Source: Sphingomonas spermidinifaciens
GTDB lineage: Bacteria; Pseudomonadota; Alphaproteobacteria; Sphingomonadales; Sphingomonadaceae
DNA: 64,000 nucleotides
Assembly (NCBI RefSeq): GCF_002351485.1
Contig: NZ_NWMW01000001.1
Span: 1,240,001 to 1,304,000 of the forward strand
Direction: 5' to 3'
The notes below the pieces were generated by a model, which saw only the letters and a list, made by a program, of their open reading frames with translations, did not search any database and had not been told where the DNA came from. Position numbers and translations under genes: made by a program. Below, piece after piece: positions 54,891 to 63,450 of the stretch (its first letter is position 1; every line of letters starts with the position of its first letter).

Positions 54891-55268
54891 ATGTACTCGA
54901 TCACCACCGAACCGGCGCGCAAGCTGGTGCGCCTCAAGCTCATGGGCATGTTGTCGCGCGAGCAGGTCGCGGCGCTCTATCACGAGGAGCATCTGGCGAT
55001 CCGCGCGATGCACTGCCGCCCCGGCGATCATCTGTGCATCGTCGATCTGACCGAGTGCCCGCTCCAGCTTCAGGACGTGGCCAACGCCTTTCAGCTCGGC
55101 ATCAAGTCGGACGCCAAGGCGAAGCGATTGGCGATGTTCACCGGTCAGGCGCTGGGCCGGATGCAGGCCCGGCGCATCGCCCGCGAGCGTGACGAAGTGA
55201 TGATCTTCGAGCGGCGCGAGGAGGCCGAGGCATGGCTGTTCGCCGACGAGGCGCGCAGCGCCGCCTGA
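54891..55268 (+). CDS. SpoIIAA/STAS-like small protein
   Basis: A 125-residue protein without signal or membrane segment. The pattern RLKLMGMLSREQVAALYHEE, then CIVDLTECPL and REEAEAWLF at the C-terminus, resembles SpoIIAA-like STAS proteins. Start is taken as ATG 54891 (GTG 54888 is also possible). Function unknown; it stands alone between the DUF423 and marR genes. Confidence 0.6.
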   Translation: MYSITTEPARKLVRLKLMGMLSREQVAALYHEEHLAIRAMHCRPGDHLCIVDLTECPLQLQDVANAFQLGIKSDAKAKRLAMFTGQALGRMQARRIARERDEVMIFERREEAEAWLFADEARSAA

Positions 55269-55335
55269 CCCGCACGGACAGGCGCGCACAAGCCCTCTCG
55301 ACGAGAAACGTTGGCGACACTAACAATCATCGTCA

Positions 55336-55815
55336 ATGAAGAGGATGAGGATCCGTGCAACCGCGGCCGCGACGTTGCCGTCCGTCGGCCATGCCGCCGA
55401 CATCGGCGATCTTCGCGACATCGTCGGCTTTCACCTGCGCCTCGCTTATGGCGCGGTCTATCGCCACTTTGCCGAGACGTTCAGCCACCTCGACCTGACG
55501 CAAAAGCAGGTGTCGGTGCTGTGGCTGGTCGCTGACCATCCCGACATTGCCCAGACCGGCCTGGCCCAGCGGATGCGCATGGACCGCGCGACCACAATGG
55601 CGATCGTCAACCGGCTGGAGGCGCGCGGCTATCTCGTCCGCGGCAAGTCGGCGACCGACCGGCGCAAGCAGACGCTCAACCTGACCGACGCGGGCCGCGG
55701 GGCGCTGACCGTCGCCAAGGCCGCGGTGCGCGAGCACGAATCGTGGCTCAAGGCGCGCTACACGCCTGCAGAGGTCCAGACGTTGATCGAGCTGCTAACG
55801 CGACTGCACGAATAG
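55336..55815 (+). CDS. MarR-family transcriptional regulator
   Basis: A 159-residue MarR-type repressor. The winged helix is in LTQKQVSVLWLVADHPDIAQ, RMRMDRATTMAIVNRLEARG and SATDRRKQTLNLTDAGRGAL. It lies 36 bp upstream of an MFS transporter gene on the same strand, so it likely controls that transporter, perhaps in response to an aromatic or toxic ligand. The ATG at 55336 is the only plausible start. Confidence 0.9.
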   Translation: MKRMRIRATAAATLPSVGHAADIGDLRDIVGFHLRLAYGAVYRHFAETFSHLDLTQKQVSVLWLVADHPDIAQTGLAQRMRMDRATTMAIVNRLEARGYLVRGKSATDRRKQTLNLTDAGRGALTVAKAAVREHESWLKARYTPAEVQTLIELLTRLHE

Positions 55816-55851
55816 GCCTCACGCCGGGCACGGCGGCGAACGAGAGGAAGC

Positions 55852-57159
55852 ATGATGGGTCCGAGGGCGGCGATCGAACAGGGCCGGATGAGCGGCTGGC
55901 AATGGGCGGCGGTGGCCGTCACTGTCGGCCTCAATGCGCTCGACGGGTTCGACGTCTTGTCGATCAGCTTCGCCTCGCCAGGGATCGCGCGCGAATGGGG
56001 CACCTCGCCCTCGACGCTCGGCTGGATCCTGTCGATGGAACTGCTCGGCATGGCGGTCGGCTCGGTCCTCTTGGGCGGCGTTGCCGACATGGTTGGGCGA
56101 AGGCGGACGATCCTCGGCTGCCTCGTCGCGATGACGGCGGGCATGTGGGGTGCGGGGCAGGCGGGCGGCGTGGGCACGCTGCTCGCCTGGCGGCTGCTTA
56201 CCGGGCTCGGCATCGGCGGGATGCTCGCGGCGATCAACGCCGCCGCGGCCGAGTTTGCGAACAAGCGCTGGTACAGCCTCGCCATGGCGCTGATGGTGAT
56301 CGGCTATCCGATCGGCGGCGTGCTCGGCGGCCTCGCGGTGCAGGGCATCCTGGGCGCGGGCGGCGGCTGGCGCGACGTCTTCCACTTCGGCGCGATCGTC
56401 ACCGCGCTGTTCATCCCCCTCACCTGGTTCCTGGTGCCCGAGACGATTGCCTTCCTCGACCGGCGCCAGCCGCCCGGCGCGCTCGAGCGGATCAACCGGA
56501 CGCTCCGCCGCTTCGGCCATGCCGCGGTCGAGGCGCTGAGCCTGCGCGACACTGGCAGTCAGCGCGGATCGGTCGCCGACATCTTCGGCCCCACCCTGAT
56601 CCGCACCACGCTCCTCATCACCCTCGCCTATTTCGCGCACATCATGAGCTTCTATTTCGTGCTCAAATGGGTGCCCAAGATCGTCGTCGACATGGGGTTC
56701 GAGGCCAAGGCGGCGGCGGGCGTGCTCACCTGGGCCAATGTCGGCGGGGCAAGCGGCGGCGCGCTGTTCGGCCTTGCCGCAATCCGCTTCGGGCTCAAGC
56801 GTCTGTCGATCGTCATCCTGTTCGCCTCGACGCTTCTCATCTTCGCCTTCGGGCAGGTGGCCGGCAATGTCGGGCTCGGCGCCCTGTCGGCGATGGTGCT
56901 GGCGACCGGTTTCTTCACCAATGCCGCGATCGTCGGGCTCTATACCCTCTTTGCGCGCGTCTTTCCGACACATGTGCGGGCGACCGGCACGGGCTTCGCC
57001 ATCGGCATTGGCCGCGGCGGCGCGGCGCTCGCGCCGATCATCGCGGGCTATCTGTTCGAGGCGGGGCTGACGCTCGCCACCATCTCGCTGGTGATGGGGC
57101 TGGGGTCGGCCGTCGCAGCGGTGGCGCTGATCGCGATGCGCGAGAAGGACGCGGAGTGA
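55852..57159 (+). CDS. MFS transporter, aromatic acid:H+ symporter (AAHS) type
   Basis: A 435-residue transporter with 12 hydrophobic helices. The N-terminal motif LNALDGFDVLSISFASPGIA, with its DGFD, and the loop GGVADMVGRRRTILGC, are typical of AAHS-family carriers that import aromatic acids. C-terminal FARVFPTHVRATGTGFAIGI is the matching second-half motif. GAGAGGA lies just upstream of ATG 55852 (55855 is also possible). Regulated by the preceding marR gene in all likelihood. Confidence 0.88.
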   Translation: MMGPRAAIEQGRMSGWQWAAVAVTVGLNALDGFDVLSISFASPGIAREWGTSPSTLGWILSMELLGMAVGSVLLGGVADMVGRRRTILGCLVAMTAGMWGAGQAGGVGTLLAWRLLTGLGIGGMLAAINAAAAEFANKRWYSLAMALMVIGYPIGGVLGGLAVQGILGAGGGWRDVFHFGAIVTALFIPLTWFLVPETIAFLDRRQPPGALERINRTLRRFGHAAVEALSLRDTGSQRGSVADIFGPTLIRTTLLITLAYFAHIMSFYFVLKWVPKIVVDMGFEAKAAAGVLTWANVGGASGGALFGLAAIRFGLKRLSIVILFASTLLIFAFGQVAGNVGLGALSAMVLATGFFTNAAIVGLYTLFARVFPTHVRATGTGFAIGIGRGGAALAPIIAGYLFEAGLTLATISLVMGLGSAVAAVALIAMREKDAE

Positions 57160-57160
57160 T

Positions 57161-57703
57161 CTAGCGGGTGCCCGCCGCAAGCTGCGCGCGCAGGTTGGCA
57201 AGGGTGCGCGCATCGACCGGCGGCAGGTCGCGCGCGGGCTTGCCCTTGCGCAGTCGCGCGCGATCGCGGTCGGCGGGATCGACCAGCCGCACCCGCACCG
57301 GCGCCGGGCCGCCCTGCCGCAGTCCCAGCGCGTCGGCCGCACCGCGCGACAGATCGATGATCCGCCGCCGTTCGGCGAACGGCCCGCGATCGTTGACGCG
57401 CACCACGATCCGCTGCCCCGTCGAGAGCGACGTCACCTCGACATAGCTCGGCAGCGGCAGGGTGGGATGCGCAGCGGTCAGCCATTTGGGACGGAACCGC
57501 TCGCCATTGGCGGTGCGGTTGCCCGATTCCGATCCGTACCAGCTGGCATAGCCGAGCATGTCGTAGGTCGGGTCTGCGGCGGGGACGTACGTGACACCGC
57601 GCACCCGGTAGGGCGCACCGACTTTGACGGGGAAGTCGGCGACGGGCCGCCCGCCGGCGCACGCGGAGAGGGTGAGGAGAGCGAGGAGACCGAGCCGGCG
57701 CAT
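57161..57703 (-). CDS. rlpA: RlpA-family septal ring lytic transglycosylase lipoprotein
   Basis: A 180-residue lipoprotein (lipobox [10 protein letters not shown]). The RlpA double-psi beta-barrel domain is visible in [20 protein letters not shown], then [40 protein letters not shown]. No SPOR domain follows, so the protein is shorter than E. coli RlpA (362). The motif residues are present, suggesting an active peptidoglycan-binding or lytic function. It converges on the MFS gene with 1 bp between. Confidence 0.9.
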   Translation of the reverse strand: MRRLGLLALLTLSACAGGRPVADFPVKVGAPYRVRGVTYVPAADPTYDMLGYASWYGSESGNRTANGERFRPKWLTAAHPTLPLPSYVEVTSLSTGQRIVVRVNDRGPFAERRRIIDLSRGAADALGLRQGGPAPVRVRLVDPADRDRARLRKGKPARDLPPVDARTLANLRAQLAAGTR

Positions 57704-57733
57704 GGCCGCTCGATAGCTGCCCTCCCCTGCTTC

Positions 57734-57762
57734 GTCATCCCGGACTTGATCGGGGATCCCCC
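57734..57762. repeat. Intergenic GTCATCCCGGA-type repeat
   Basis: GTCATCCCGGACTTGATCGG followed by GGATCCC is an imperfect inverted repeat of the same type as those at 43425 and 59708, between the rlpA start and the SRPBCC leader. Confidence 0.5.
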
Positions 57763-57875
57763 TTCTCCTCCGACGTGATCAAGCTAACCCACGTCAAGAA
57801 CTTGCTTTTTCCTGCAGCCTTCCGGAACGCATGTCCCGCCGGCGCGGTTCTTCGCCCTGACCAAGGAGGATGCCC

Positions 57876-57899
57876 ATGCCCCGGACCCCCGCCCGATGA
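57876..57899 (+). CDS. Candidate 7-codon leader peptide before the SRPBCC gene
   Basis: An AAGGAGG site (57863-57869) stands 6 nt before ATG 57876, which encodes MPRTPAR and stops at TGA 57897-57899. That stop overlaps the ATG (57896) of the SRPBCC gene, which has no good site of its own. Translational coupling is the simplest reading. Confidence 0.4.
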   Translation: MPRTPAR

Positions 57900-58522
57900 A
57901 GGCCCCGAAGCCCCGGACCGCGCTTGCCATCGGCGCCGCCGCGATCGGCCTGCTCGCGCTCGCCCGCAGCAGCGCCAGGGACGCGCCCGCCGCCACCGGC
58001 GACGCACCCGGCCGCACCGCACGGCGCGAGCGCTTCGGCCGCTACCGTGTCGTCGGCAAGACGGTAACTGTCGCAAAGCCGTCGCGCGCGGAGCTGTTCG
58101 ACTTCTGGCGCGACTTCACCAACCTGCCGGCGTTCATGGAGAATCTGAACGCCGTCCGCCCGCTGAGCGAAGGCCGCTGGGAATGGGAGATCGTCGCCCC
58201 CGGCGAGACGAGCGTGACGGTCGTCACCGAGATCGCGAGCGAGCGTGCGGGCGAACTCATCGCCTGGCGATCGGTAGAGGGTTCCCGCATCGACACCGAG
58301 GGTCGTGTCGCCTTTCGCGATGCCCCCGGCGGCCGCGGTACGCAGGTCGAGCTCGTCGTCGCCTATGTGCCTCCCGCGGGTCAGGCGGGGGTGGCGATCG
58401 CCAAGCTCCTCCAACGCGAACCCGCGCAGCAGGCGCGGCGCGATCTTCGCCGCTTCAAGGCGCTGATGGAAACGGGCGAGATCCCGACAAGCGACAACCG
58501 GATCGAGACGGAGAAAGCCTGA
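57896..58522 (+). CDS. SRPBCC (polyketide cyclase/START-like) family membrane-anchored protein
   Basis: A 208-residue protein with a hydrophobic N-terminal segment ([20 protein letters not shown]) and a Bet v1/START-like ligand-binding fold ([45 protein letters not shown]). The function of such cyclase/dehydrase relatives here is unknown. It overlaps the next gene, a zinc alcohol dehydrogenase, by 1 nt (TGATG), a pair often seen together. Start at 57896 is supported by coupling to the leader peptide. Confidence 0.8.
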   Translation: MKAPKPRTALAIGAAAIGLLALARSSARDAPAATGDAPGRTARRERFGRYRVVGKTVTVAKPSRAELFDFWRDFTNLPAFMENLNAVRPLSEGRWEWEIVAPGETSVTVVTEIASERAGELIAWRSVEGSRIDTEGRVAFRDAPGGRGTQVELVVAYVPPAGQAGVAIAKLLQREPAQQARRDLRRFKALMETGEIPTSDNRIETEKA

Positions 58523-59700
58523 TGCGCGCGCTCACCTATCACGGCAAGAAGGACGTCCGCGTCGACACCCATCCCGATCCCGGCATCGTCAATCCTCGTG
58601 ACGCGATCATCAAGATCACCGCGACGGCGATCTGCGGGTCAGACCTCCACCTCTATGACGGCGTGATCCCGGGCCTGATGGCAGGTGACATTCTCGGCCA
58701 CGAGTTCATGGGCGAGGTGGTCGAGACCGGCCCCGGCTCGACGCTCAAAAAGGGCCAGCGCGTCGTCGTCCCCTTCACCATCTCCTGCGGCAGCTGCTTC
58801 TTCTGCGAGAAGCAGCAATACAGCGCCTGCGACAATTCCAATCCCGTCGAGAAGCGCGAGATGTCCGAGACGCTCTACGGCCAGCCGATGAGCGGGCTGT
58901 TCGGTTATTCGCACATGACCGGCGGCTATCCCGGCGGCCAGGCCGAATATGTCCGCGTGCCGTTCAGTGACGTCGGCCCGATCGTCATCGAGAATGACGA
59001 TCTGGAGGACGAGAAGGTCCTGTTCCTGTCCGACATCCTCCCCACCGGCTGGATGGCGGCGGAGAATGCCGCGATCGAGGGCGGCGATACCGTCGCGGTC
59101 TGGGGCGCGGGGCCGGTCGGGCTGTTCGCGGCGCAAAGCGCGAAGGTGATGAATGCCGAGCGCGTGATCGTCATCGACCACCACCCGCACCGGCTGGAAC
59201 TCGCCAAGGGCCTCGGCTGCGAGACGCTCAATTTTCGCGAGGTGGACGTGCGCGAGGCGCTGCTCGAGATGACCGGCGGGATCGGCCCCGATGCGGTGAT
59301 CGACGCGGTGGGAATGGAGGCGCACGGCTTCGCGATCGACAACATGCTCGACGTGGCCAAGCAGACGGTGGGCATCGGCGCAGATCGGGCAAGCGCCTTG
59401 AAACAGGCGCTGCTCGCCTGCCGCAAGGGCGGGCGCGTCTCGATCCCCGGCGTCTATGGGGGCATGACCGACAAGTTTCCCTTGGGCGCGCTGATGGAGA
59501 AGGGGCTGAAGATCGGCACAGGCCAGACCCATGTCCAGCGCTTTACCCACCTGTTGCTCGGCCTGATCGAGGAGGGGAAGATCGACACCACCTTCCTCAT
59601 CAGCCACCGCCTGCCGCTCGAGGAGGCCCCCGACGGCTATTACAACTTCCGCAATTACCAGAATGAGTGGACGAAGGTGGTGCTGAAACCGGGCACTTAG
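58522..59700 (+). CDS. Zinc-dependent alcohol dehydrogenase, formaldehyde dehydrogenase-like
   Basis: A 392-residue medium-chain dehydrogenase. Catalytic zinc ligands are in [12 protein letters not shown] and [11 protein letters not shown]; the structural zinc segment is [18 protein letters not shown]. The NAD-binding fold is [20 protein letters not shown]. The insertion [20 protein letters not shown] is typical of the glutathione-independent formaldehyde/alcohol dehydrogenase subgroup. It could oxidise small alcohols or aldehydes; substrate not defined. It is co-transcribed with the SRPBCC gene. Confidence 0.9.
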   Translation: MRALTYHGKKDVRVDTHPDPGIVNPRDAIIKITATAICGSDLHLYDGVIPGLMAGDILGHEFMGEVVETGPGSTLKKGQRVVVPFTISCGSCFFCEKQQYSACDNSNPVEKREMSETLYGQPMSGLFGYSHMTGGYPGGQAEYVRVPFSDVGPIVIENDDLEDEKVLFLSDILPTGWMAAENAAIEGGDTVAVWGAGPVGLFAAQSAKVMNAERVIVIDHHPHRLELAKGLGCETLNFREVDVREALLEMTGGIGPDAVIDAVGMEAHGFAIDNMLDVAKQTVGIGADRASALKQALLACRKGGRVSIPGVYGGMTDKFPLGALMEKGLKIGTGQTHVQRFTHLLLGLIEEGKIDTTFLISHRLPLEEAPDGYYNFRNYQNEWTKVVLKPGT

Positions 59701-59707
59701 GCCTCAT

Positions 59708-59734
59708 GTCACCCCGGACTCGGTCCGGGGTGAC
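59708..59734. repeat. Perfect inverted repeat between convergent genes
   Basis: GTCACCCCGGA-CTCGG-TCCGGGGTGAC has 11-bp perfect arms. It sits between the alcohol dehydrogenase and the convergent SDR gene and belongs to the same repeat family as those at 43425 and 57734. It may act as a transcription barrier; no T-tract is present. Confidence 0.65.
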
Positions 59735-59789
59735 GGAGCGGTTGCCGCTCACGCGTATCCCGGCGGAGGCCGAGGTCGACCTGCGGGCC

Positions 59790-60566
59790 TTATTCCGCGT
59801 AGATCATGCGCCGCGTCATCCCACCATCGACGACGATCTGCTGCCCCGTCACGAACCCCGCCCCCTCGCTCGCCAGCCAGGCCACGGTGGCGGCAATGTC
59901 ACGCGGTTCGCCGACGCGGCCAACCGGGTGCTGGTCGCGGTCCACATCGCGATGCTCGGGCTTGGCCCGCGCCGACGCCTTCTGCCACGGCCCCGTCTCG
60001 ATCCAGCCGGGGAGCACCGCATTGACCCGGATCGCCGGCCCCAGGCTGACCGCCAGCGCGTGGGTCATCGCGCAGAGCGCGCCCTTGGCCGCGGCATAGC
60101 CCTCGCAAAAGGGTTCCGACTGGAGCGCGCGGGTCGAGGCGATCAGGACGATGCTCGATCCGCTACGTTCGCGCAGCCGCGGCACCCCGCCACGCACCAT
60201 CAGGAATGCGCCCGTCACATGGCTGTCCTGCCAGCGCCGCCAGTCGGCAAGGCTCGCCTCCTCGATCGGGCCGATAACCGGATCGGCGAGCCCGGCGTTC
60301 GAGACGATCAGGTCGATCCCCGCCCCCTCGCCCGCCGCCGCCTGCCAGGCGTCGATCGCCTTGTAGGCCGCCGCTACCGCCCGCTCGTCGGCGACGTCGC
60401 ATGTGCGCGCGAGAAGGCGGTCGTCCGGCAGCTCGGCGGCGAGCTCGGCCACCGCTTCCTCGTCCAGGTCGAGCGCGGCGACGCGCCAGCCCTCGGCGAG
60501 CAGATGCTGGACCAGCCCCTTGCCGATCCCCTGCGCGCCGCCCGTCACCACCGCCGTCCGTGCCAT
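59790..60566 (-). CDS. Short-chain dehydrogenase/reductase
   Basis: A 258-residue SDR protein. The cofactor motif is VVTGGAQGIGKGLVQHLL; SNAG lies in LIVSNAGLADPV and the catalytic Tyr/Lys in FCEGYAAAKGALCAMTHALA. It ends VTGQQIVVDGGMTRRMIYAE. Gene order suggests a stand-alone reductase, 40 bp after fghA on the same strand. Substrate unknown. Confidence 0.9.
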   Translation of the reverse strand: MARTAVVTGGAQGIGKGLVQHLLAEGWRVAALDLDEEAVAELAAELPDDRLLARTCDVADERAVAAAYKAIDAWQAAAGEGAGIDLIVSNAGLADPVIGPIEEASLADWRRWQDSHVTGAFLMVRGGVPRLRERSGSSIVLIASTRALQSEPFCEGYAAAKGALCAMTHALAVSLGPAIRVNAVLPGWIETGPWQKASARAKPEHRDVDRDQHPVGRVGEPRDIAATVAWLASEGAGFVTGQQIVVDGGMTRRMIYAE

Positions 60567-60606
60567 CTTCGTCTCCCGTGCTGGCAGCGGGAAACGCGCG
60601 CGCGCG

Positions 60607-61443
60607 CTATTGGAGCCGCGCCGCGTGCCAGGCGAGGTGATCGGCCATGAAGGTCGAGATGAAGTAATAGCTGTGGTCGTAGCCCGGCTGCATCCGGAGC
60701 GTGAGGTCGATCCCCGCCGCGCTGCACGCCGCCGCGAGCCATTCGGGCCGCAGCTGCTCGCGAAGGAAATTGTCGGCCTCGCCCTGGTCGACGAGCAGCT
60801 CGGGCACCCGTGCGCCGTCCTCGATCAGCGCGACGGCGTCGTGCCGCCGCCACTTGGCGCGATCCTGACCCAGATAGCCGGTCAGCGCCTTTTCGCCCCA
60901 CGGCACCCGACCGGGGGCAACGATCGGCGCGAAGGCGCTCACCGCACTGAAGCGCTCCGGATGACGCAGGCCGATCGTCAGCGCACCGTGCCCGCCCATC
61001 GAATGGCCCATGATCGACTGGCGCCCCATGTCGGCGGGAAAGGCCTCGCCGATCAGCGCGGGCAGTTCCTCGGTGACATAGGACCACATCCGGTAATGGC
61101 GGTCGAACGGCGCCTCGGTCGCATCGACGTAGAAGCCGGCGCCGAGGCCGAAGTCATAGGCGCCCGCCGGATCGTCGGGCACGCTCTCGCCGCGCGGGCT
61201 GGTGTCGGGCGCGACAAAGATCAGGCCGTGTTCGGCACAGGCGCGGCGATACTCGCCCTTCTCGGTGACGTTGGCGTGGGTGCAGGTCAGCCCCGAGAGG
61301 TACCAGACGACCGGCAACCGCGCCCCCGGCGCATGGTCGGGGACGAAGACCGAGAAGGTCATGTTGGTCCCCGTTGCCGACGACCGGTGGCGGTAGACGC
61401 CCTGCGTTCCGCCGAACGCGCGCGCTGTCGACACCGTCTCCAC
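60607..61443 (-). CDS. fghA: S-formylglutathione hydrolase
   Basis: A 278-residue esterase that hydrolyses S-formylglutathione to formate and glutathione, the second step of formaldehyde detoxification. The nucleophile Ser is in IMGHSMGGHGALTIGLRHPE, and the catalytic His in MQPGYDHSYYFISTFM. Other family features are LSGLTCTHANVTEKGEYRR and FVAPDTSPRGE. The GTG start at 61443 gives the standard family length (about 278) and lies 2 nt after the VOC stop. It follows adhC and two VOC genes on one strand. Confidence 0.95.
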   Translation of the reverse strand: METVSTARAFGGTQGVYRHRSSATGTNMTFSVFVPDHAPGARLPVVWYLSGLTCTHANVTEKGEYRRACAEHGLIFVAPDTSPRGESVPDDPAGAYDFGLGAGFYVDATEAPFDRHYRMWSYVTEELPALIGEAFPADMGRQSIMGHSMGGHGALTIGLRHPERFSAVSAFAPIVAPGRVPWGEKALTGYLGQDRAKWRRHDAVALIEDGARVPELLVDQGEADNFLREQLRPEWLAAACSAAGIDLTLRMQPGYDHSYYFISTFMADHLAWHAARLQ

Positions 61444-61445
61444 GG

Positions 61446-61835
61446 CTAGGGCCGCCAGATCGCGCAGAGCTTGTGGCCGTCGGGATCGCGGACATAGGAC
61501 AGGTGCATCGGCCCCAGATTGCCGTCGCGCAGTCCCGGCGGGTCCTCGCATGTTGTGCCGCCATGGGCCACGGCGACATCGTGGAAGTCCTTCACCTGCT
61601 CGGCCGAGTGGCACTTGAACGCGATCGTGCCGCCGTTGGCGACGGTCGCGGGCTCGTCGTTAATCGGCTGGGTCAGGATGAACATCGTGCCGTCATGGAT
61701 GTAGAGGAGGCGCGTGTGCCCGCTCGGCGCGATGTTGCGGATGGGCTCGCCCGCACCAAGCACGCCGAGCGTTGCATCGTAGAAGGCCTTCGACCGGTCG
61801 AGGTCGCTCGACCCGACCATGACGTGATTGAGCAT
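61446..61835 (-). CDS. VOC-family (glyoxalase-like) protein 1
   Basis: A 129-residue vicinal oxygen chelate protein (MLNHVMVGSSDLDRSKAFYD; YVRDPDGHKLCAIWRP). It is related to the neighbouring VOC protein and lies between it and fghA. It may act on a glutathione adduct of formaldehyde or a related aldehyde. Its start is ATG 61835, 5 nt after the preceding stop. Confidence 0.88.
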   Translation of the reverse strand: MLNHVMVGSSDLDRSKAFYDATLGVLGAGEPIRNIAPSGHTRLLYIHDGTMFILTQPINDEPATVANGGTIAFKCHSAEQVKDFHDVAVAHGGTTCEDPPGLRDGNLGPMHLSYVRDPDGHKLCAIWRP

Positions 61836-61840
61836 CTTGG

Positions 61841-62218
61841 TTACTCCGTTACCTTGGCGAAGGCGCAGATCTTGTTGCCGTCCGGATCCCGAAGATACGC
61901 GCCATAGGCCTTTCCGGGCGCATTGGCGCGGCGTCCGGGCGGTCCTTCGCAGGTGCCGCCATTGGCGATCCCCGCCGCGTGGAAGGCATCGACCGCCGCC
62001 GCGTCGGGCGCGGCGAAGCCCACGGTACCGCCATTGGCGTGGCTGGCGGGCCGGCCATCGGCTGGCGTGCCGACGCCGAACGCGCCGCCCGGCCCCCGAT
62101 AGAAGATCCGCGTCCCCGCATCGAAGCCCGGCCCCACCCCCAGCGGCGCCATCACCGCGTCGTAGAACTGCTTGGCGCGCTGGGGATCGTTCGACCCCAG
62201 CATGATGTGCGTGAACAT
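61841..62218 (-). CDS. VOC-family (glyoxalase-like) protein 2
   Basis: A 125-residue protein with the same layout as its neighbour (MFTHIMLGSNDPQRAKQFYD; YLRDPDGNKICAFAKVTE), so the two are tandem paralogues. It is 17 nt downstream of adhC and in the same operon. A role in handling glutathione-linked aldehydes is inferred from context. Confidence 0.88.
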   Translation of the reverse strand: MFTHIMLGSNDPQRAKQFYDAVMAPLGVGPGFDAGTRIFYRGPGGAFGVGTPADGRPASHANGGTVGFAAPDAAAVDAFHAAGIANGGTCEGPPGRRANAPGKAYGAYLRDPDGNKICAFAKVTE

Positions 62219-62235
62219 CGTGATCCGCTCCTCCC

Positions 62236-63348
62236 TTAGTAAACAACGACGCTGCGGATGCTCTCGCCCGCATGCATCAGGTCGAAGCCCTTGTTGATCT
62301 CCTCGAGGCTCAGGACATGGGTGATCATCGGGTCGATCGCGATCTTCCCTTCCATGTACCAGTCGACGATCTTCGGCACGTCGGTCCGCCCCTTCGCCCC
62401 GCCGAACGCCGTCCCGCGCCAGTTGCGCCCGGTGACGAGCTGGAAGGGGCGCGTCGCGATCTCCTTGCCCGCCTCGGCCACGCCGATGATCACGCTCGTG
62501 CCCCAGCCACGATGGCAGCATTCGAGCGCGGTGCGCATCACTTCGACATTGCCGGTCGCATCGAAGCTGTAGTCGGCGCCGCCGTCGGTCAGCTCGACCA
62601 CCTTCGCCACCACCTCCTCGCGGCTCATCCCCTTGGTATTCAGGAAGTGCGTCATGCCGAACTGGCGTCCCCACGCCTCGCGGTCGGGATTGATGTCGAT
62701 ACCGACGATTCGGCCCGCGCCCGCCAGCCGCGCACCCTGAATGACGTTGAGGCCGATGCCGCCAAGGCCGAACACGACGACATTGTCGCCGACCTGCACC
62801 CTGGCGGTGTTCACCACCGCGCCCACCCCCGTCGTCACGCCGCAGCCGACATAGCAGCTGGTCTTGAACGGCGCGTCGCGGCGGATCTTCGCCACCGCGA
62901 TCTCGGGCAGCACGGTGAAGTTCGAGAAGGTCGAACAGCCCATGTAATGGAAGATCGGCTGGCCCTTGTAGGAAAAGCGCGTCGTCCCGTCGGGCATCAG
63001 CCCTTTTCCTTGGGTCGCGCGGATCGCGGTGCAGAGGTTGGTCTTGCCGCTGAGGCACGACTTACACTGGCGGCACTCAGGGGTGTAGAGCGGGATGACA
63101 TGGTCGCCCGGCACCACGCTGGTCACGCCCGCTCCCACCTCGCGCACCACGCCGGCACCCTCATGGCCCAGCACGCTTGGGAAGATGCCTTCGCTGTCGA
63201 ACCCGTCGAGCGTGTAGGCGTCGGTGTGGCAGATGCCCGTCGCCATGATCTCGACCAGCACCTCGCCGGCCTTGGGCCCCTCGAGGTCGAGTTCGACGAT
63301 CTCGAGCGGCTGCTTCGCCTCGAACGCAACGGCGGCGCGGGTCTTCAT
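62236..63348 (-). CDS. adhC: S-(hydroxymethyl)glutathione dehydrogenase (class III alcohol dehydrogenase)
   Basis: A 370-residue enzyme that oxidises S-hydroxymethylglutathione, formed from formaldehyde, to S-formylglutathione. The catalytic zinc region is [20 protein letters not shown] and [11 protein letters not shown]; the structural zinc segment is [18 protein letters not shown]; the NAD fold is [20 protein letters not shown]. It starts [20 protein letters not shown] and is the first gene of the adhC-VOC-VOC-fghA operon. All zinc ligands are present. Confidence 0.95.
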   Translation of the reverse strand: MKTRAAVAFEAKQPLEIVELDLEGPKAGEVLVEIMATGICHTDAYTLDGFDSEGIFPSVLGHEGAGVVREVGAGVTSVVPGDHVIPLYTPECRQCKSCLSGKTNLCTAIRATQGKGLMPDGTTRFSYKGQPIFHYMGCSTFSNFTVLPEIAVAKIRRDAPFKTSCYVGCGVTTGVGAVVNTARVQVGDNVVVFGLGGIGLNVIQGARLAGAGRIVGIDINPDREAWGRQFGMTHFLNTKGMSREEVVAKVVELTDGGADYSFDATGNVEVMRTALECCHRGWGTSVIIGVAEAGKEIATRPFQLVTGRNWRGTAFGGAKGRTDVPKIVDWYMEGKIAIDPMITHVLSLEEINKGFDLMHAGESIRSVVVY

Positions 63349-63431
63349 GGGGCCTCTCCCTGAAACGCGGTAACGGCACCCCCTATGCGACAGGATTGCG
63401 CGCGTTGAAAGCGGGCTGCGCGAGGACGAAT

Positions 63432-63446
63432 GTTCCTTTATTGTTC
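63432..63446 (+). promoter_or_regulatory. LexA (SOS) box upstream of the Y-family polymerase
   Basis: GTTC-CTTTATT-GTTC matches the alphaproteobacterial LexA consensus GTTC-N7-GTTC exactly, with a T-rich spacer, 4 bp before the ATG of the polymerase gene. Damage-induced expression is expected. Confidence 0.8.
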
Positions 63447-63450
63447 CCGC

